64,000 nucleotides of DNA from Alsobacter metallidurans. GTDB lineage: Bacteria; Pseudomonadota; Alphaproteobacteria; Rhizobiales; Beijerinckiaceae. Positions 50,809-59,033 of the stretch are shown here, piece by piece. A model generated the notes under the pieces. The model saw only the letters and a list, made by a program, of their open reading frames with translations. It was not told where the DNA came from and did no database searches. Positions within the stretch are counted from its first letter, which is position 1, and each line of letters begins with the position of its first letter. The DNA lies in NCBI RefSeq assembly GCF_014636935.1, contig NZ_BMES01000001.1, forward strand, positions 599,383-663,382, in the 5' to 3' direction. A program made the translations under genes and the position numbers.

Positions 50809-51585
50809 ATGATCCGCGTTCGCCTGCTCGATACCCCCATGGACATCGCGACTATGGACGAAACCGTGGACCGCGCCCTTGTGGCGATGCGCTCCGGCAG
50901 GCGGTGCCAGCACGTGGCCATGAACGTCGCCAAGCTCGTCAACGCGCGCACCGACGCCGATCTCGCCCAGGATATCCGCGACAGCGACATCATCGGCCTC
51001 GACGGCATGGGCGTCGTGGTCGGGCTGAAGGCGATGGGGCACGCCGTCCCCGAGCGCGTCACCGGCATCGACCTGTTCCTGCGCATGATGGACGAATGCG
51101 CCCGCCGGGGCTTCAAGCCGTTTCTTCTGGGCGCCAGGCCGGATGTGCTCGCCGAAACGCAGGCCGAACTGCAGCGGCGCTATCCGGGGCTCGTCTTCGC
51201 GGGCGCGCACCACGGCTACTTCAAGCCGGAGGAGGAAGAAGGCATCCGCGACCTCGTGCGCGACAGCGGCGCGCATTGCCTGTTCATCGCCATGCCGACG
51301 CCCCGCAAGGAGCGCTTCATGCGCCGTTGGCGCGACACCCTCGGAACACCGTTCCTGATGGGCGTGGGCGGCAGTTTCGACGTGGTCGCCGGGCGGGTCT
51401 CCCGCGCGCCGGCGCTGATGCAGCGCTTCGGCCTGGAATGGCTGCACCGCATGTTGCAGGAGCCGCGTCGCATGCTGGGCCGCTACCTCAAGACCAACGC
51501 GGTGTTCGCCGTGCTGCTCGCCCGTGAGTTGGCGGCGCACAAGATCGGCGGCCTTTCGCCCGCCCGCCGCAAGCGCGCCGCCTGA
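50809..51585 (+). CDS. WecG/TagA/CpsF family glycosyltransferase (GT26)
   Basis: 258 residues. GT26 landmarks: HVAMNVAKLVNARTDADL, SDIIGLDGMGVVVGLKAMG, RVTGIDLFLRMM, FLLGARPDVLAETQAEL and FIAMPTPRKERF, ending with the basic C-terminal helices that bind the membrane. WecG itself adds ManNAcA in enterobacterial common antigen, which suits this locus. ATG 50809 follows AAGGGGAG. The frame upstream inside asnB is a shadow. Confidence 0.92.
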   Translation: MIRVRLLDTPMDIATMDETVDRALVAMRSGRRCQHVAMNVAKLVNARTDADLAQDIRDSDIIGLDGMGVVVGLKAMGHAVPERVTGIDLFLRMMDECARRGFKPFLLGARPDVLAETQAELQRRYPGLVFAGAHHGYFKPEEEEGIRDLVRDSGAHCLFIAMPTPRKERFMRRWRDTLGTPFLMGVGGSFDVVAGRVSRAPALMQRFGLEWLHRMLQEPRRMLGRYLKTNAVFAVLLARELAAHKIGGLSPARRKRAA

Positions 51586-51599
51586 GCAAGCATCCCCCC

Positions 51600-53093
51600 A
51601 TGCGCAAGCCAGCCGACTATTTCTTCTACCTGGCCGCGACGCTCGCGCCGCGCCTCGCCATGTTCGTTCTGCTGATCGTGCTCACGCGCTGGATGCCGGT
51701 GGCCGAATACGGGCTCTTTGTGCTCGTCGTCACGGTGGGCGAGATCCTCGACACGGCGCTCACCAACTGGATCCGCATTTATTCTCTGCGCACCGAGGCG
51801 GGCCTCAATGGCCTTCGGCCGCTGCGGCTCGGACGGCTTTTGGTGCTCTCGGGCGGCGCCACTGGCATCGGGGTCGCGCTCTCGTGGCTCGTCGCCACGA
51901 TGACGGAGCCTGCGCGCACGTTCGAGTTCTGGATTGCGCTCGTCGCCTACACGGTCGGGCTCGGTCTGGTGCGCTTCGCCATCGTGCTGCTGCAGATCGC
52001 CAAGCGCCACTCGCAGATCGCCATCGTGGAAGCCGTGCGCGCCGTCGCGATCCTGGCGGCGGTCGGGATCACGGCCGATATGACGCACAGCTTCTTCGCC
52101 CCCTCGGTGGCATTGTCGCTGGCCAGCGGCATCGTGGCCGCCGCCAGCCTCGCGGCGTCGTTCCGCACGTTGGCCCGACCGCGCTTTCCCACGGTGGGCT
52201 ACCTTGCGGCCCTGCGCTTTGGCGCGCCGCTGATTGTCACGGCGCTGCTGACCTGGGTGATGACCTGGTTCGACCGCCTGGTGATCAACCATTTCGCCGG
52301 CGCGGCCGCGGTGGGGCTCTACGCCGCCGCCTACGCGATCGGCCGGCAGCCGATCGAGCTCTTCATCGCGCCGTTGAACTCCTACACGTTCCCGATGCTG
52401 GTGCGCCGCTACGCGGCCGAGGGGCCGGTCGGGGCAGGGCGGTTCCAGGCCGGCATGCTGGTGACCACCTGCGTGCTGTGCGTCGGGGCCGCGGTCGCGA
52501 TCGCGGTGCTGGACACGCAACTGGCCGGGCTGCTGCTGCCCGAGGCCTACCGGGAGCACGCTGTGGCGCTGCTGCCGTCCATTGTGTTCGGCGCGGTGAT
52601 GATCTCTTTGAAGTTCTTCGTGTTCGACAACGCCTTCTACACGGCCAAGCGCAACGACCTCTATCTGATCTCGATGGCGATCCCGGCCGTGGTCGGAGCC
52701 GTGACCTCCGTGGTGATGATCTCGCGCTGGGGCATCGACGGGGCCGGCCTGAGCTTCGTGGTCACCACCACGCTGTCGACCATCTCGAGCTTTCTCCTGT
52801 CGCGCCGCGTGCTGCCGTTCCGGCTTCCGGTCGCCCGCATCGCGCTGGTGCTCACGGCCGCCGGGATCGCCGGCGGGGTGCTGATGGCCGTGGAGACCAT
52901 GCTGGCGGCGGGAAGCCCCTTCGTTCAGCTCGCGGCCGGTGGAACGGTGTTCGGCGTCGTCTATGCGGCGTTCCTGATGGCCTTCGGCTTCTCGATCCGC
53001 TCCGTCCTGCTCACACCCTGGGCCCAGGGCGGCGACGAGCCGGAAGATGTCGTCGACATGGCCGGGGTCCGTCCCGCCGGCGGGAGGGCCTGA
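51600..53093 (+). CDS. Oligosaccharide flippase (Wzx type, MOP superfamily)
   Basis: 497 residues with about 12-14 membrane helices. Segments LAPRLAMFVLLIVLTRWMPVAEYGLFVL and DRLVINHFAGAAAVGLYAAAYAIGRQPIELF are typical of polysaccharide exporters of the MOP class. It should flip the lipid-linked repeat unit to the periplasmic face for polymerisation. The last residues are hydrophilic. TGATG links its stop to the next gene's start. Confidence 0.9.
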   Translation: MRKPADYFFYLAATLAPRLAMFVLLIVLTRWMPVAEYGLFVLVVTVGEILDTALTNWIRIYSLRTEAGLNGLRPLRLGRLLVLSGGATGIGVALSWLVATMTEPARTFEFWIALVAYTVGLGLVRFAIVLLQIAKRHSQIAIVEAVRAVAILAAVGITADMTHSFFAPSVALSLASGIVAAASLAASFRTLARPRFPTVGYLAALRFGAPLIVTALLTWVMTWFDRLVINHFAGAAAVGLYAAAYAIGRQPIELFIAPLNSYTFPMLVRRYAAEGPVGAGRFQAGMLVTTCVLCVGAAVAIAVLDTQLAGLLLPEAYREHAVALLPSIVFGAVMISLKFFVFDNAFYTAKRNDLYLISMAIPAVVGAVTSVVMISRWGIDGAGLSFVVTTTLSTISSFLLSRRVLPFRLPVARIALVLTAAGIAGGVLMAVETMLAAGSPFVQLAAGGTVFGVVYAAFLMAFGFSIRSVLLTPWAQGGDEPEDVVDMAGVRPAGGRA

Positions 53094-54190
53094 TGGCGCC
53101 CGTCGTCCTGCACCTCATCTCGTCGCTGCGCGTCGGCGGCGCCGAGCGCATGCTGGTGTCGCTGTTGTCGGCCGCCCGGAGAGACCGAGAGGCGCGCTAC
53201 GTCGTCTGCATCATGAACGACGAGATCGATCCCGGCCTCATGGCCGAGCTGGAAGCGTGCGGCTTCCCCTGCTACCGCCTCGGACGCCCGGAGGGGCGGC
53301 TGCATCCCCGCTACATGCTGGAGCTCGTGCGCATCGTCGGCCGCCACGGCGTCCAGGTCGTCCACACACACAATGAAGGCAGCCGCAAATGGGCGATGCT
53401 GCTGCGGCTCGCCCGGCCGCGACTCAAGGTCGTCTACACGCTGCACTGCCTCGGCATGGCCGAGCGCTATGGCGCCATGGCGCGACAGCTTTACCGCGCC
53501 GGCGTGGACGCCACCGTGGCGATCTCACCCGCGACGGCCCGCGAGGGCGACGCGATCGGGGCGCGGCGCCTCGTCGAGATCCCGAACGGCGTCGAACTCG
53601 AACGGTTTCGCGGCGCCCGCCGCGAACGCTTCGCCACCGGGCCGCTGCGCCTGCTTCAGGTCGGGCGATTCAGCCCCGAGAAGGGGCAGGACATCCTGAT
53701 CCGCGCCCTTGCGAACTTGAAAAGCCGGGGCGTCGAGGCCGCGTGCACGCTGGCCGGCGTCACTCTCGGCGCGCGCGATCCCTGGCTGGCCGAGTTGCAG
53801 GCGCTCGCACGGGAGCTCGGCGTGGCCGACCGCGTCGATTTCGTGTTCGGCCGGACCGATGTCGAAAACCTGCTTCTCGACGCCGACGTCTGTGTGATGC
53901 CGTCGCGCTCGGAGGGATTTGGCTTGGCTCTCGTGGAAGCCATGGCGGCCGGCGTCCCGGTGGTGGCCTCCCAGGTCGGAGGCCTCGCCGCCCTGGTGCA
54001 GGACGGCGTCAATGGCCTGCTGTTCGCCGCCGAAGACGCTCCTGGACTGGCGGACGCCATCGCGCGGCTGGCCGCCGACCCGACGCTGAGGCGCAGCCTC
54101 GCGATGGAAGGCGCCGCCTCGGCCGAATGCTACGGCATCGACGCGACCCTGCGGGATCACGCCCGGCTCTACGCCGATCTCGCCGCCTGA
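53093..54190 (+). CDS. GT4 family glycosyltransferase
   Basis: 365 residues, GT-B fold. N-terminal HLISSLRVGGAERMLVSLL is the classical GT4 acceptor loop; donor site is PSRSEGFGLALVEAMAAGVPVVAS, preceded by LLQVGRFSPEKGQDILIRAL. It adds a sugar to the lipid-linked repeat unit. ATG 53093 overlaps the flippase stop by one base. The 3' end overlaps the convergent acyltransferase gene by 22 bases. Confidence 0.93.
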   Translation: MAPVVLHLISSLRVGGAERMLVSLLSAARRDREARYVVCIMNDEIDPGLMAELEACGFPCYRLGRPEGRLHPRYMLELVRIVGRHGVQVVHTHNEGSRKWAMLLRLARPRLKVVYTLHCLGMAERYGAMARQLYRAGVDATVAISPATAREGDAIGARRLVEIPNGVELERFRGARRERFATGPLRLLQVGRFSPEKGQDILIRALANLKSRGVEAACTLAGVTLGARDPWLAELQALARELGVADRVDFVFGRTDVENLLLDADVCVMPSRSEGFGLALVEAMAAGVPVVASQVGGLAALVQDGVNGLLFAAEDAPGLADAIARLAADPTLRRSLAMEGAASAECYGIDATLRDHARLYADLAA

Positions 54191-55287
54191 CCGGACGCTT
54201 GCGCGCCGGCCTCGTCCTCCAGGGCGGGACGGACATGCGAGCCGAAACGGCGGCGCAGCGCGAAGAACGGCTGCTCCACCAGCCGATACGACGCGAACGC
54301 GATCGCAAACGCGAGCCCGATCCCGAGCGCATAGGCCATCGCCAGCCGCCAGCCGCCGCCCGGCACGAGGCCGAGCGCGATCTCGTAGCCGGCGAAGTGC
54401 CAGAGATAGAGCGAGTAGCTGAGCTTGCCGGTGGCGACCAGCGGCGCGCTGTTCATGACGCGCTGAACAAGCCCGCCGCTGCGCGCCGACACCACCGCCA
54501 GGATGATCGGGACCAGGGTGATCTCCTGCACGCTGTAGCGCAGCGTCTGGCGGAACCACGGATCCCGGATCAAAAATGTGAGCGCCAGCACCGGGAGGGC
54601 CAGCAGGGCGACGCGCGGATCGCGCAACAGCCCCGGAAGCCCCGCCGCCGGGCTGCGGTAAACGATCGCCGCAAGCGCGCCGGCCAGAATGCCCTCGATC
54701 CGGCACTCGGTCGCCATGCCGGTGTAATCCACCGAGACCGCCGGCCAGAACGCGGACACGCCGATACGCGCCGCCAACGAAACGGCGCAAAGCGCCAACA
54801 GCGCTGGCGCGAGTCGGCGACCGGCAGCCAGCACGGCGAGGAGCAGCAGCGGGTAGAACGCGTAGAAGTGCTCCTCCACGGCCAGCGACCAGAGGTGGCC
54901 GCCGATCCCGTCGAGCCGGTGCGGCGTGAAGATGTTCACGTAGTTGGCGAAATACAGCAGCGCGCTGGCGGCCCCGAGCGGGTCGACGGCCTCGCCCGCC
55001 GCATAGCCGACGAGCGCCATCACGGCCACATAGGCGATCAGCGGCGGATAGAGCCGCAGCATGCGCCGAACGTAGAAAGAGCCGATCGCGATCGTGCCGG
55101 TGCGGTCGACCTCGTCCAGCAGCAGCCGCGTGATCAGGTAGCCGCTGATCGCGAAGAACACCGTGACGCCGAACACGCCTGGCACCAGGCCTTGCAATCC
55201 CGCATGCGAGATCATCACGATCAGGATGCTGATCGCCCGCAGGCCGTCGAGGCCCGGTATGGTCGAAGAAGTGCGCTGGTCCGCCAT
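54169..55287 (-). CDS. Acyltransferase 3 family protein (EPS O-acylation)
   Basis: 372 residues with about ten membrane helices. Family signature IPGLDGLRAISILIVMISHAG opens the protein; FGVTVFFAISGYLITRLLL, FYVRRMLRLYPPL and LWSLAVEEHFYAFYPLLLLA follow. Members move acetyl, succinyl or similar groups onto sugars across the inner membrane. I chose ATG 55287 because the family homology begins there; the frame runs open to 55539. Palindrome copy D lies just upstream. Confidence 0.9.
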   Translation of the reverse strand: MADQRTSSTIPGLDGLRAISILIVMISHAGLQGLVPGVFGVTVFFAISGYLITRLLLDEVDRTGTIAIGSFYVRRMLRLYPPLIAYVAVMALVGYAAGEAVDPLGAASALLYFANYVNIFTPHRLDGIGGHLWSLAVEEHFYAFYPLLLLAVLAAGRRLAPALLALCAVSLAARIGVSAFWPAVSVDYTGMATECRIEGILAGALAAIVYRSPAAGLPGLLRDPRVALLALPVLALTFLIRDPWFRQTLRYSVQEITLVPIILAVVSARSGGLVQRVMNSAPLVATGKLSYSLYLWHFAGYEIALGLVPGGGWRLAMAYALGIGLAFAIAFASYRLVEQPFFALRRRFGSHVRPALEDEAGAQASGQAARSA

Positions 55288-55340
55288 GAACAGGCAGGCT
55301 AGGCGGGGGGCGTTCACATTCCCTTTTGCGTGATCTGGAA

Positions 55341-55359
55341 TCGCAACCCATGGTTGAGA
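55341..55359 (-). promoter_or_regulatory. EPS-locus palindrome, copy D (acyltransferase/otsB control region)
   Basis: TCGCAACC-CAT-GGTTGAGA: CAACC and GGTTG arms are perfect around the three-base centre. It lies 54 bases ahead of the acyltransferase start (minus strand) and 92 bases before the otsB start (plus strand), so it could serve either. Confidence 0.5.
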
Positions 55360-55389
55360 AACCACGAAAGCCCACAGCGAAGCTCGCTT

Positions 55390-55414
55390 CGAACCCTGCC
55401 CGCCCTCGCGCGTT
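55390..55414 (+). promoter_or_regulatory. EcfG-like promoter candidate before otsB
   Basis: CGAAC (55390-55394), 16 bases, CGTT (55411-55414): one mismatch in the -35 and perfect -10, 36 bases before the start codon. otsB belongs to the general stress regulon in several alphaproteobacteria. Confidence 0.45.
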
Positions 55415-55450
55415 GACGCCGCGCCCACCCCATCCAGAGAGCCTGAAGCC

Positions 55451-56227
55451 ATGACCCTGTCCGAGCCCGGCCCCTCACGCGCCCCCGCCGGCGGGCCGGA
55501 CGCGGACGGCTTCGCGCTGTTCCTGGACTTCGACGGCACGCTGGTGGATCTCGCCCCCCGGCCGCAGGACGTCGTGGTCGCGGCGGGCCTCGGCCAGACG
55601 CTCGAACGGCTGCGCGATCGCTGCGGCGGCGCCCTCGCGCTGGTGAGCGGCCGGCCGATCGCCGTGCTGGACGAGTTCCTGGCCCCCCATGTCTTCGACG
55701 CCGCCGGATTGCACGGCGTCGAAACCCGCCACGCCGGCAGGTTGCTCGCGGGGGCCGGGGCCGATGATCCCGGGCTACGCGACGTGGCCGAGCGGCTCAG
55801 CGCCTTCGCAAAGCGTCACCCGGGTCTGCTGCTGGAGGACAAGGGCCGCTCGGTCGCGCTGCACTGGCGTCTCGCCCCCGAGCTCGAGGACGAGGCCGTC
55901 GCCCAGGCGGGCGCCGCGATGGAGCGCCTCGGGCCGGGCTGGCGCATCCAGACCGGCAAGAGCGTGCTCGAGATCCTGCCCGCTTTCGCGAGCAAGGCCG
56001 GGGCCGTGCGGGCCTTTCTCGACATGGATCCCTTCCGCGGCCGCCGCCCGGTTTTCGTGGGCGACGACGTCACGGACGAGCACGGGTTCCAGGCCGTGCT
56101 CGAATTGGGCGGCCTCGCGATCCGGATCGGCGACGGCCCCACCATCGCGCCCTTCCGCCTGCCGAGTCCCACCGCGTTCCGCGAACGGCTCACCCGCTGG
56201 GCCGAGGGTGCGCCGATCGAAGTCTAG
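55451..56227 (+). CDS. otsB: Trehalose-6-phosphate phosphatase
   Basis: 258 residues, HAD superfamily. The nucleophile motif DFDGTLVDL is at residues 26-34, with LVSGRPIAVLDEF, GLHGVETR and the acidic metal site VGDDVTDEHGF following. It completes the OtsAB route by hydrolysing trehalose-6-phosphate. It is separated from otsA by about 40 kb in this window and lies divergent from the EPS acyltransferase gene. Confidence 0.94.
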   Translation: MTLSEPGPSRAPAGGPDADGFALFLDFDGTLVDLAPRPQDVVVAAGLGQTLERLRDRCGGALALVSGRPIAVLDEFLAPHVFDAAGLHGVETRHAGRLLAGAGADDPGLRDVAERLSAFAKRHPGLLLEDKGRSVALHWRLAPELEDEAVAQAGAAMERLGPGWRIQTGKSVLEILPAFASKAGAVRAFLDMDPFRGRRPVFVGDDVTDEHGFQAVLELGGLAIRIGDGPTIAPFRLPSPTAFRERLTRWAEGAPIEV

Positions 56228-56231
56228 AGCA

Positions 56232-57239
56232 TCAGCCGCGTGTCGGCCGCCCCTCGAGCGGATAGGCCGGATCGTTGTAGCCCGGGGTTGACGGGTGGCC
56301 GGCCGGCACCAGCCGGTCGATCAACGCCTCGTCCTCGGGCGTGAAGCGGTAATCCAGCGCCGCGAGGTAATCGGCCCACTGCTCCTCGGTGCGCGGTCCG
56401 CCGATCACGCCCGTGACGAAGCGGTTGTTCAGCACCCAGCCGATCGCCAGATGGGACGCCGACGCCCCCTTCCCCTCCGCATGGCGACGGACCTCCTGGG
56501 CGATCTCCAGGGACTCCGGCCGCCACTCGGTCTGCATCATGCGGGCGTCCTGCCGGCCCGCGCGCGTGCCCTCGGGCGGCGGCCGTGCAGGGTCGTACTT
56601 GCCGGTTAGGACGCCGCGCGCCAGCGGGCTGTAGGGCACGACGCCAAGGCCGAGATGGCCGCAGGCCGGCAGGTGCTCCACCTCCGGCATGCGGTTCATG
56701 GCGTTGTAGTAGGGCTGGCTCACCACCGGGCGGTCGATGCCGAGTTCGTCCGCGATGCGGCAGATCTCCGCCACCCGCCACCCACGGTGGTTGGAAAGGC
56801 CGAAATAGCGGATCTTGCCCTGCCGCACGAGGTCGCCGAGCGCCCGCACGGTTTCTTCCAGCGGCGTCTCGTGGTCTTCCTTGTGCAGGTAGTAGACGTC
56901 GATCACGTCTGTCCCGAGCCGGCGCAGGCTGGCCTCGGCGGCTTCCATGACATAGCGGCGCGACAAGCCGCGGCCGTTCGGACCCTGGCCCATCGGATTG
57001 CCGACCTTGGTGGCCAGCACCCACCAGGAACGCTCGGTCTTGATGGCGCGGCCGACGATCTCCTCGGAGCGGCCCTCCGCATACATGTCGGCCGTGTCGA
57101 TGAAATTGACGCCGGCCTCGCGGCCGCGCGCGACGATGCGGTTGGACGTCGCCTCGTCGGTCTGCGCGCCGAACATCATTGTGCCGAGGCACAGGGGCGA
57201 AACCTTCAGGCCGCTGCGGCCAAGCGATCGGTAGTCCAT
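56232..57239 (-). CDS. Aldo/keto reductase
   Basis: 335 residues, TIM-barrel AKR superfamily. FIDTADMYAEGRSEEIVGRAI carries the catalytic Asp and Tyr, VLATKVG the Lys and VYYLHKED the His region; the C-terminal NADPH loop is partly visible (GVIGGPRTEEQWAD). Substrate unknown; the layout is closest to the YghZ/YajO-like group. ATG 57239 is seven bases after AAGGAG. Its stop lies four bases past the otsB stop on the other strand. Confidence 0.9.
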   Translation of the reverse strand: MDYRSLGRSGLKVSPLCLGTMMFGAQTDEATSNRIVARGREAGVNFIDTADMYAEGRSEEIVGRAIKTERSWWVLATKVGNPMGQGPNGRGLSRRYVMEAAEASLRRLGTDVIDVYYLHKEDHETPLEETVRALGDLVRQGKIRYFGLSNHRGWRVAEICRIADELGIDRPVVSQPYYNAMNRMPEVEHLPACGHLGLGVVPYSPLARGVLTGKYDPARPPPEGTRAGRQDARMMQTEWRPESLEIAQEVRRHAEGKGASASHLAIGWVLNNRFVTGVIGGPRTEEQWADYLAALDYRFTPEDEALIDRLVPAGHPSTPGYNDPAYPLEGRPTRG

Positions 57240-57333
57240 GGCGCGTCTCCTTGTTCCCGCCCGGATGGTCGGCTGGGCGGCGCGCGTTTGCAATGCACGA
57301 CGCCGCGCCCGTGCCGCCCATTTGACGCAGGGC

Positions 57334-57358
57334 GGAACCGCTCCCCCGCGGCGGGATT
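57334..57358 (+). promoter_or_regulatory. EcfG-like promoter candidate before the proline-rich protein
   Basis: GGAAC (57334-57338), 16 bases, GATT (57355-57358): perfect -35, two differences in the -10 from CGTT. The interval GGAACCGCTCC..CCGCGGCGG matches the treZ upstream region in all but one of 21 positions, which raises its credit. Confidence 0.35.
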
Positions 57359-57402
57359 GACCCAGCGCACAACGATCAGGTTTGCGCGACACGGAGGCCG
57401 CC

Positions 57403-57660
57403 ATGCCGCAACCCGCCATCGACATCCCTTCGCCAGGGCCGCCGCCCATTCCGGGCGTGGTTCCCGGCCGCGATCCCGCTCCGGGCGGCAACATTCCGTC
57501 CGAGACCCCGCCCGCGCCCGACCCGGACGAACCCGCGCCGCCAAGCGGCCCGAACGATCCCTACCCGGCCGAGGAGACGCCCATCGGCGATCCCCAAGGC
57601 CCCGGCTCAGAGCCGGACTACTTGCCCGGCCAGCCGACAGATCCCGGAACCCGTTTCTGA
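57403..57660 (+). CDS. Small proline-rich protein of unknown function
   Basis: 85 residues, about a third proline, acidic, no predicted helix or membrane segment, no recognised family. GGAGG five bases before ATG 57403 makes translation credible, and codon use is like the neighbours. An in-frame TTG at 57382 is less likely. It is probably intrinsically disordered. A stress-type promoter candidate lies upstream and a strong hairpin downstream, so it appears to be a single-gene unit. Confidence 0.7.
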   Translation: MPQPAIDIPSPGPPPIPGVVPGRDPAPGGNIPSETPPAPDPDEPAPPSGPNDPYPAEETPIGDPQGPGSEPDYLPGQPTDPGTRF

Positions 57661-57681
57661 GATCGCGAAGCTGGAACGGGT

Positions 57682-57715
57682 GCCCCGGGTCCGCCGTCCT
57701 CCTCGGACCCGGGGC
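57682..57715 (+). terminator. Perfect 12-bp stem-loop after the proline-rich gene
   Basis: GCCCCGGGTCCG (57682-57693) pairs perfectly with CGGACCCGGGGC (57704-57715) around a ten-base loop, 22 bases past the stop. No T tract. It may be a member of a repeat family as well as a terminator. Confidence 0.55.
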
Positions 57716-57856
57716 TCGCCCGCCAAGCCCCCCTGCGCAGAGCGGCCCCTCGCGGCCGTTTCCAAACTTGCCAACACGCTCCAGCCCCTTAACCTTCGCG
57801 CCGAAACAGCCCGGCCGAAACGGAACGCCAGGGCAGACGCGAGGGTGGTTACGCCG

Positions 57857-58930
57857 ATGGCGCAAGAACTGAGGATCAAGGACGCTGACCTGCGCGCCGC
57901 CGTGCGCGCCCTTTTCGCGGCTGCGGGGTCGAGCGAACGCGAGCAGCGCCTCGTGGCGGACCATCTGGTCGAGGCGAACCTGCGTGGCCACGACTCGCAC
58001 GGGGTCGGCATGATCCCGGCCTACATCACGAATTTCTCGGCGGGCGAGATGAAGCTCAACGCCGCCCCGACGGTGGCGGTCGACACCGGCTCGCTGCTGG
58101 TCTGCGACGGCGGCATGGGGCTCGGCCAGACTATCGCGCACGACTCCGTCGCGCTCGCGATTGACCGCGCCAGGCAAAACGGCAGCTGCATCCTGTCGCT
58201 GCGCAACAGCCACCATATCGGCCGCATCGGCCACTGGTCGGAGCAATGCGCGGCCGAAGGGCTGGTGTCGCTGCATTTTGTCAACGTCATCAGCGACCCC
58301 GCCGTCGCGCCGTTTGGCGGACGCGCCGCCCGCATCGGCACCAACCCGATCTCGATCGGCATCCCGCGCCGCGGCCAGGAGCCGATCATCGTCGACTTCG
58401 CCACCAGCAAGCTCGCGGTCGGCAAGGTGCGGGTGGCCTACAACAAGGGCGTGGATGTCGCGCCCGGCGTGCTTCTGGACGGGGAGGGCGAGCCGACCAC
58501 GAGCCCGGCCGCATTGTTCGAGGAGCCCCGCGGCACGCTGCTGCCCTTTGGCGACCACAAGGGCTGGGGGCTGGCGCTGGCCTGCGAGCTCCTGGCCGGC
58601 GCGCTTTCGGGCGGCGGCACCCAGCACCATCCCAAGCGCCGGCAGGCGATCGTCAACAACATGTTCTCGGTGGTTGTCTCGCCCGACGCGGTGGGTACGG
58701 CCGAGACCTTCTTTCCGCAGATCGACGCCTTTATCGAATGGGCGCGAACGCCCCCGCCGGGGCGCGATCCGTCCGTGCTGATCGCCGGCGAACCCGAACG
58801 GCGCACCCGGGCCGAACGCCAGCGCGACGGCGTGCCGGTGGACGTGACGACCTGGGAGCAGATCGGGCAGGCGGCGGACGCCGTCGGCCTGCCGCGCGAG
58901 GAGTTGCAGGCACTAGCCGGTCTGGCCTGA
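57857..58930 (+). CDS. Ldh family NAD(P)-dependent oxidoreductase (malate/lactate/ureidoglycolate dehydrogenase type)
   Basis: 357 residues of the type-2 malate/L-lactate dehydrogenase family, unrelated to Rossmann-fold LDH. Family segments are ANLRGHDSHGVGMIPAYI, LRNSHHIGRIGHW (catalytic His), TNPISIGIPR and FGDHKGWGLALACELLAGALSGG. The group includes enzymes acting on malate, lactate, sulfolactate, ureidoglycolate and delta-1-piperideine-2-carboxylate; I cannot choose. ATG 57857 begins the homologous region; the frame upstream is non-conserved. Confidence 0.88.
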   Translation: MAQELRIKDADLRAAVRALFAAAGSSEREQRLVADHLVEANLRGHDSHGVGMIPAYITNFSAGEMKLNAAPTVAVDTGSLLVCDGGMGLGQTIAHDSVALAIDRARQNGSCILSLRNSHHIGRIGHWSEQCAAEGLVSLHFVNVISDPAVAPFGGRAARIGTNPISIGIPRRGQEPIIVDFATSKLAVGKVRVAYNKGVDVAPGVLLDGEGEPTTSPAALFEEPRGTLLPFGDHKGWGLALACELLAGALSGGGTQHHPKRRQAIVNNMFSVVVSPDAVGTAETFFPQIDAFIEWARTPPPGRDPSVLIAGEPERRTRAERQRDGVPVDVTTWEQIGQAADAVGLPREELQALAGLA

Positions 58931-59033
58931 GCGGCGTCGCCGGCCCGCCCCGGGGCTTGCGGGGCCGGTCGGGTGCGGCCATAAGGAGCCGCCGCGAGGG
59001 CCGCGGCCCAGCACGGACCCAGGAATGACACGC

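Noticed and set aside
57673-57697. GGAAC-N17-CGTC as an EcfG promoter for the Ldh-family gene
   Set aside because: It overlaps the terminator-like stem and would leave a leader of about 160 bases; it scores no better than chance.
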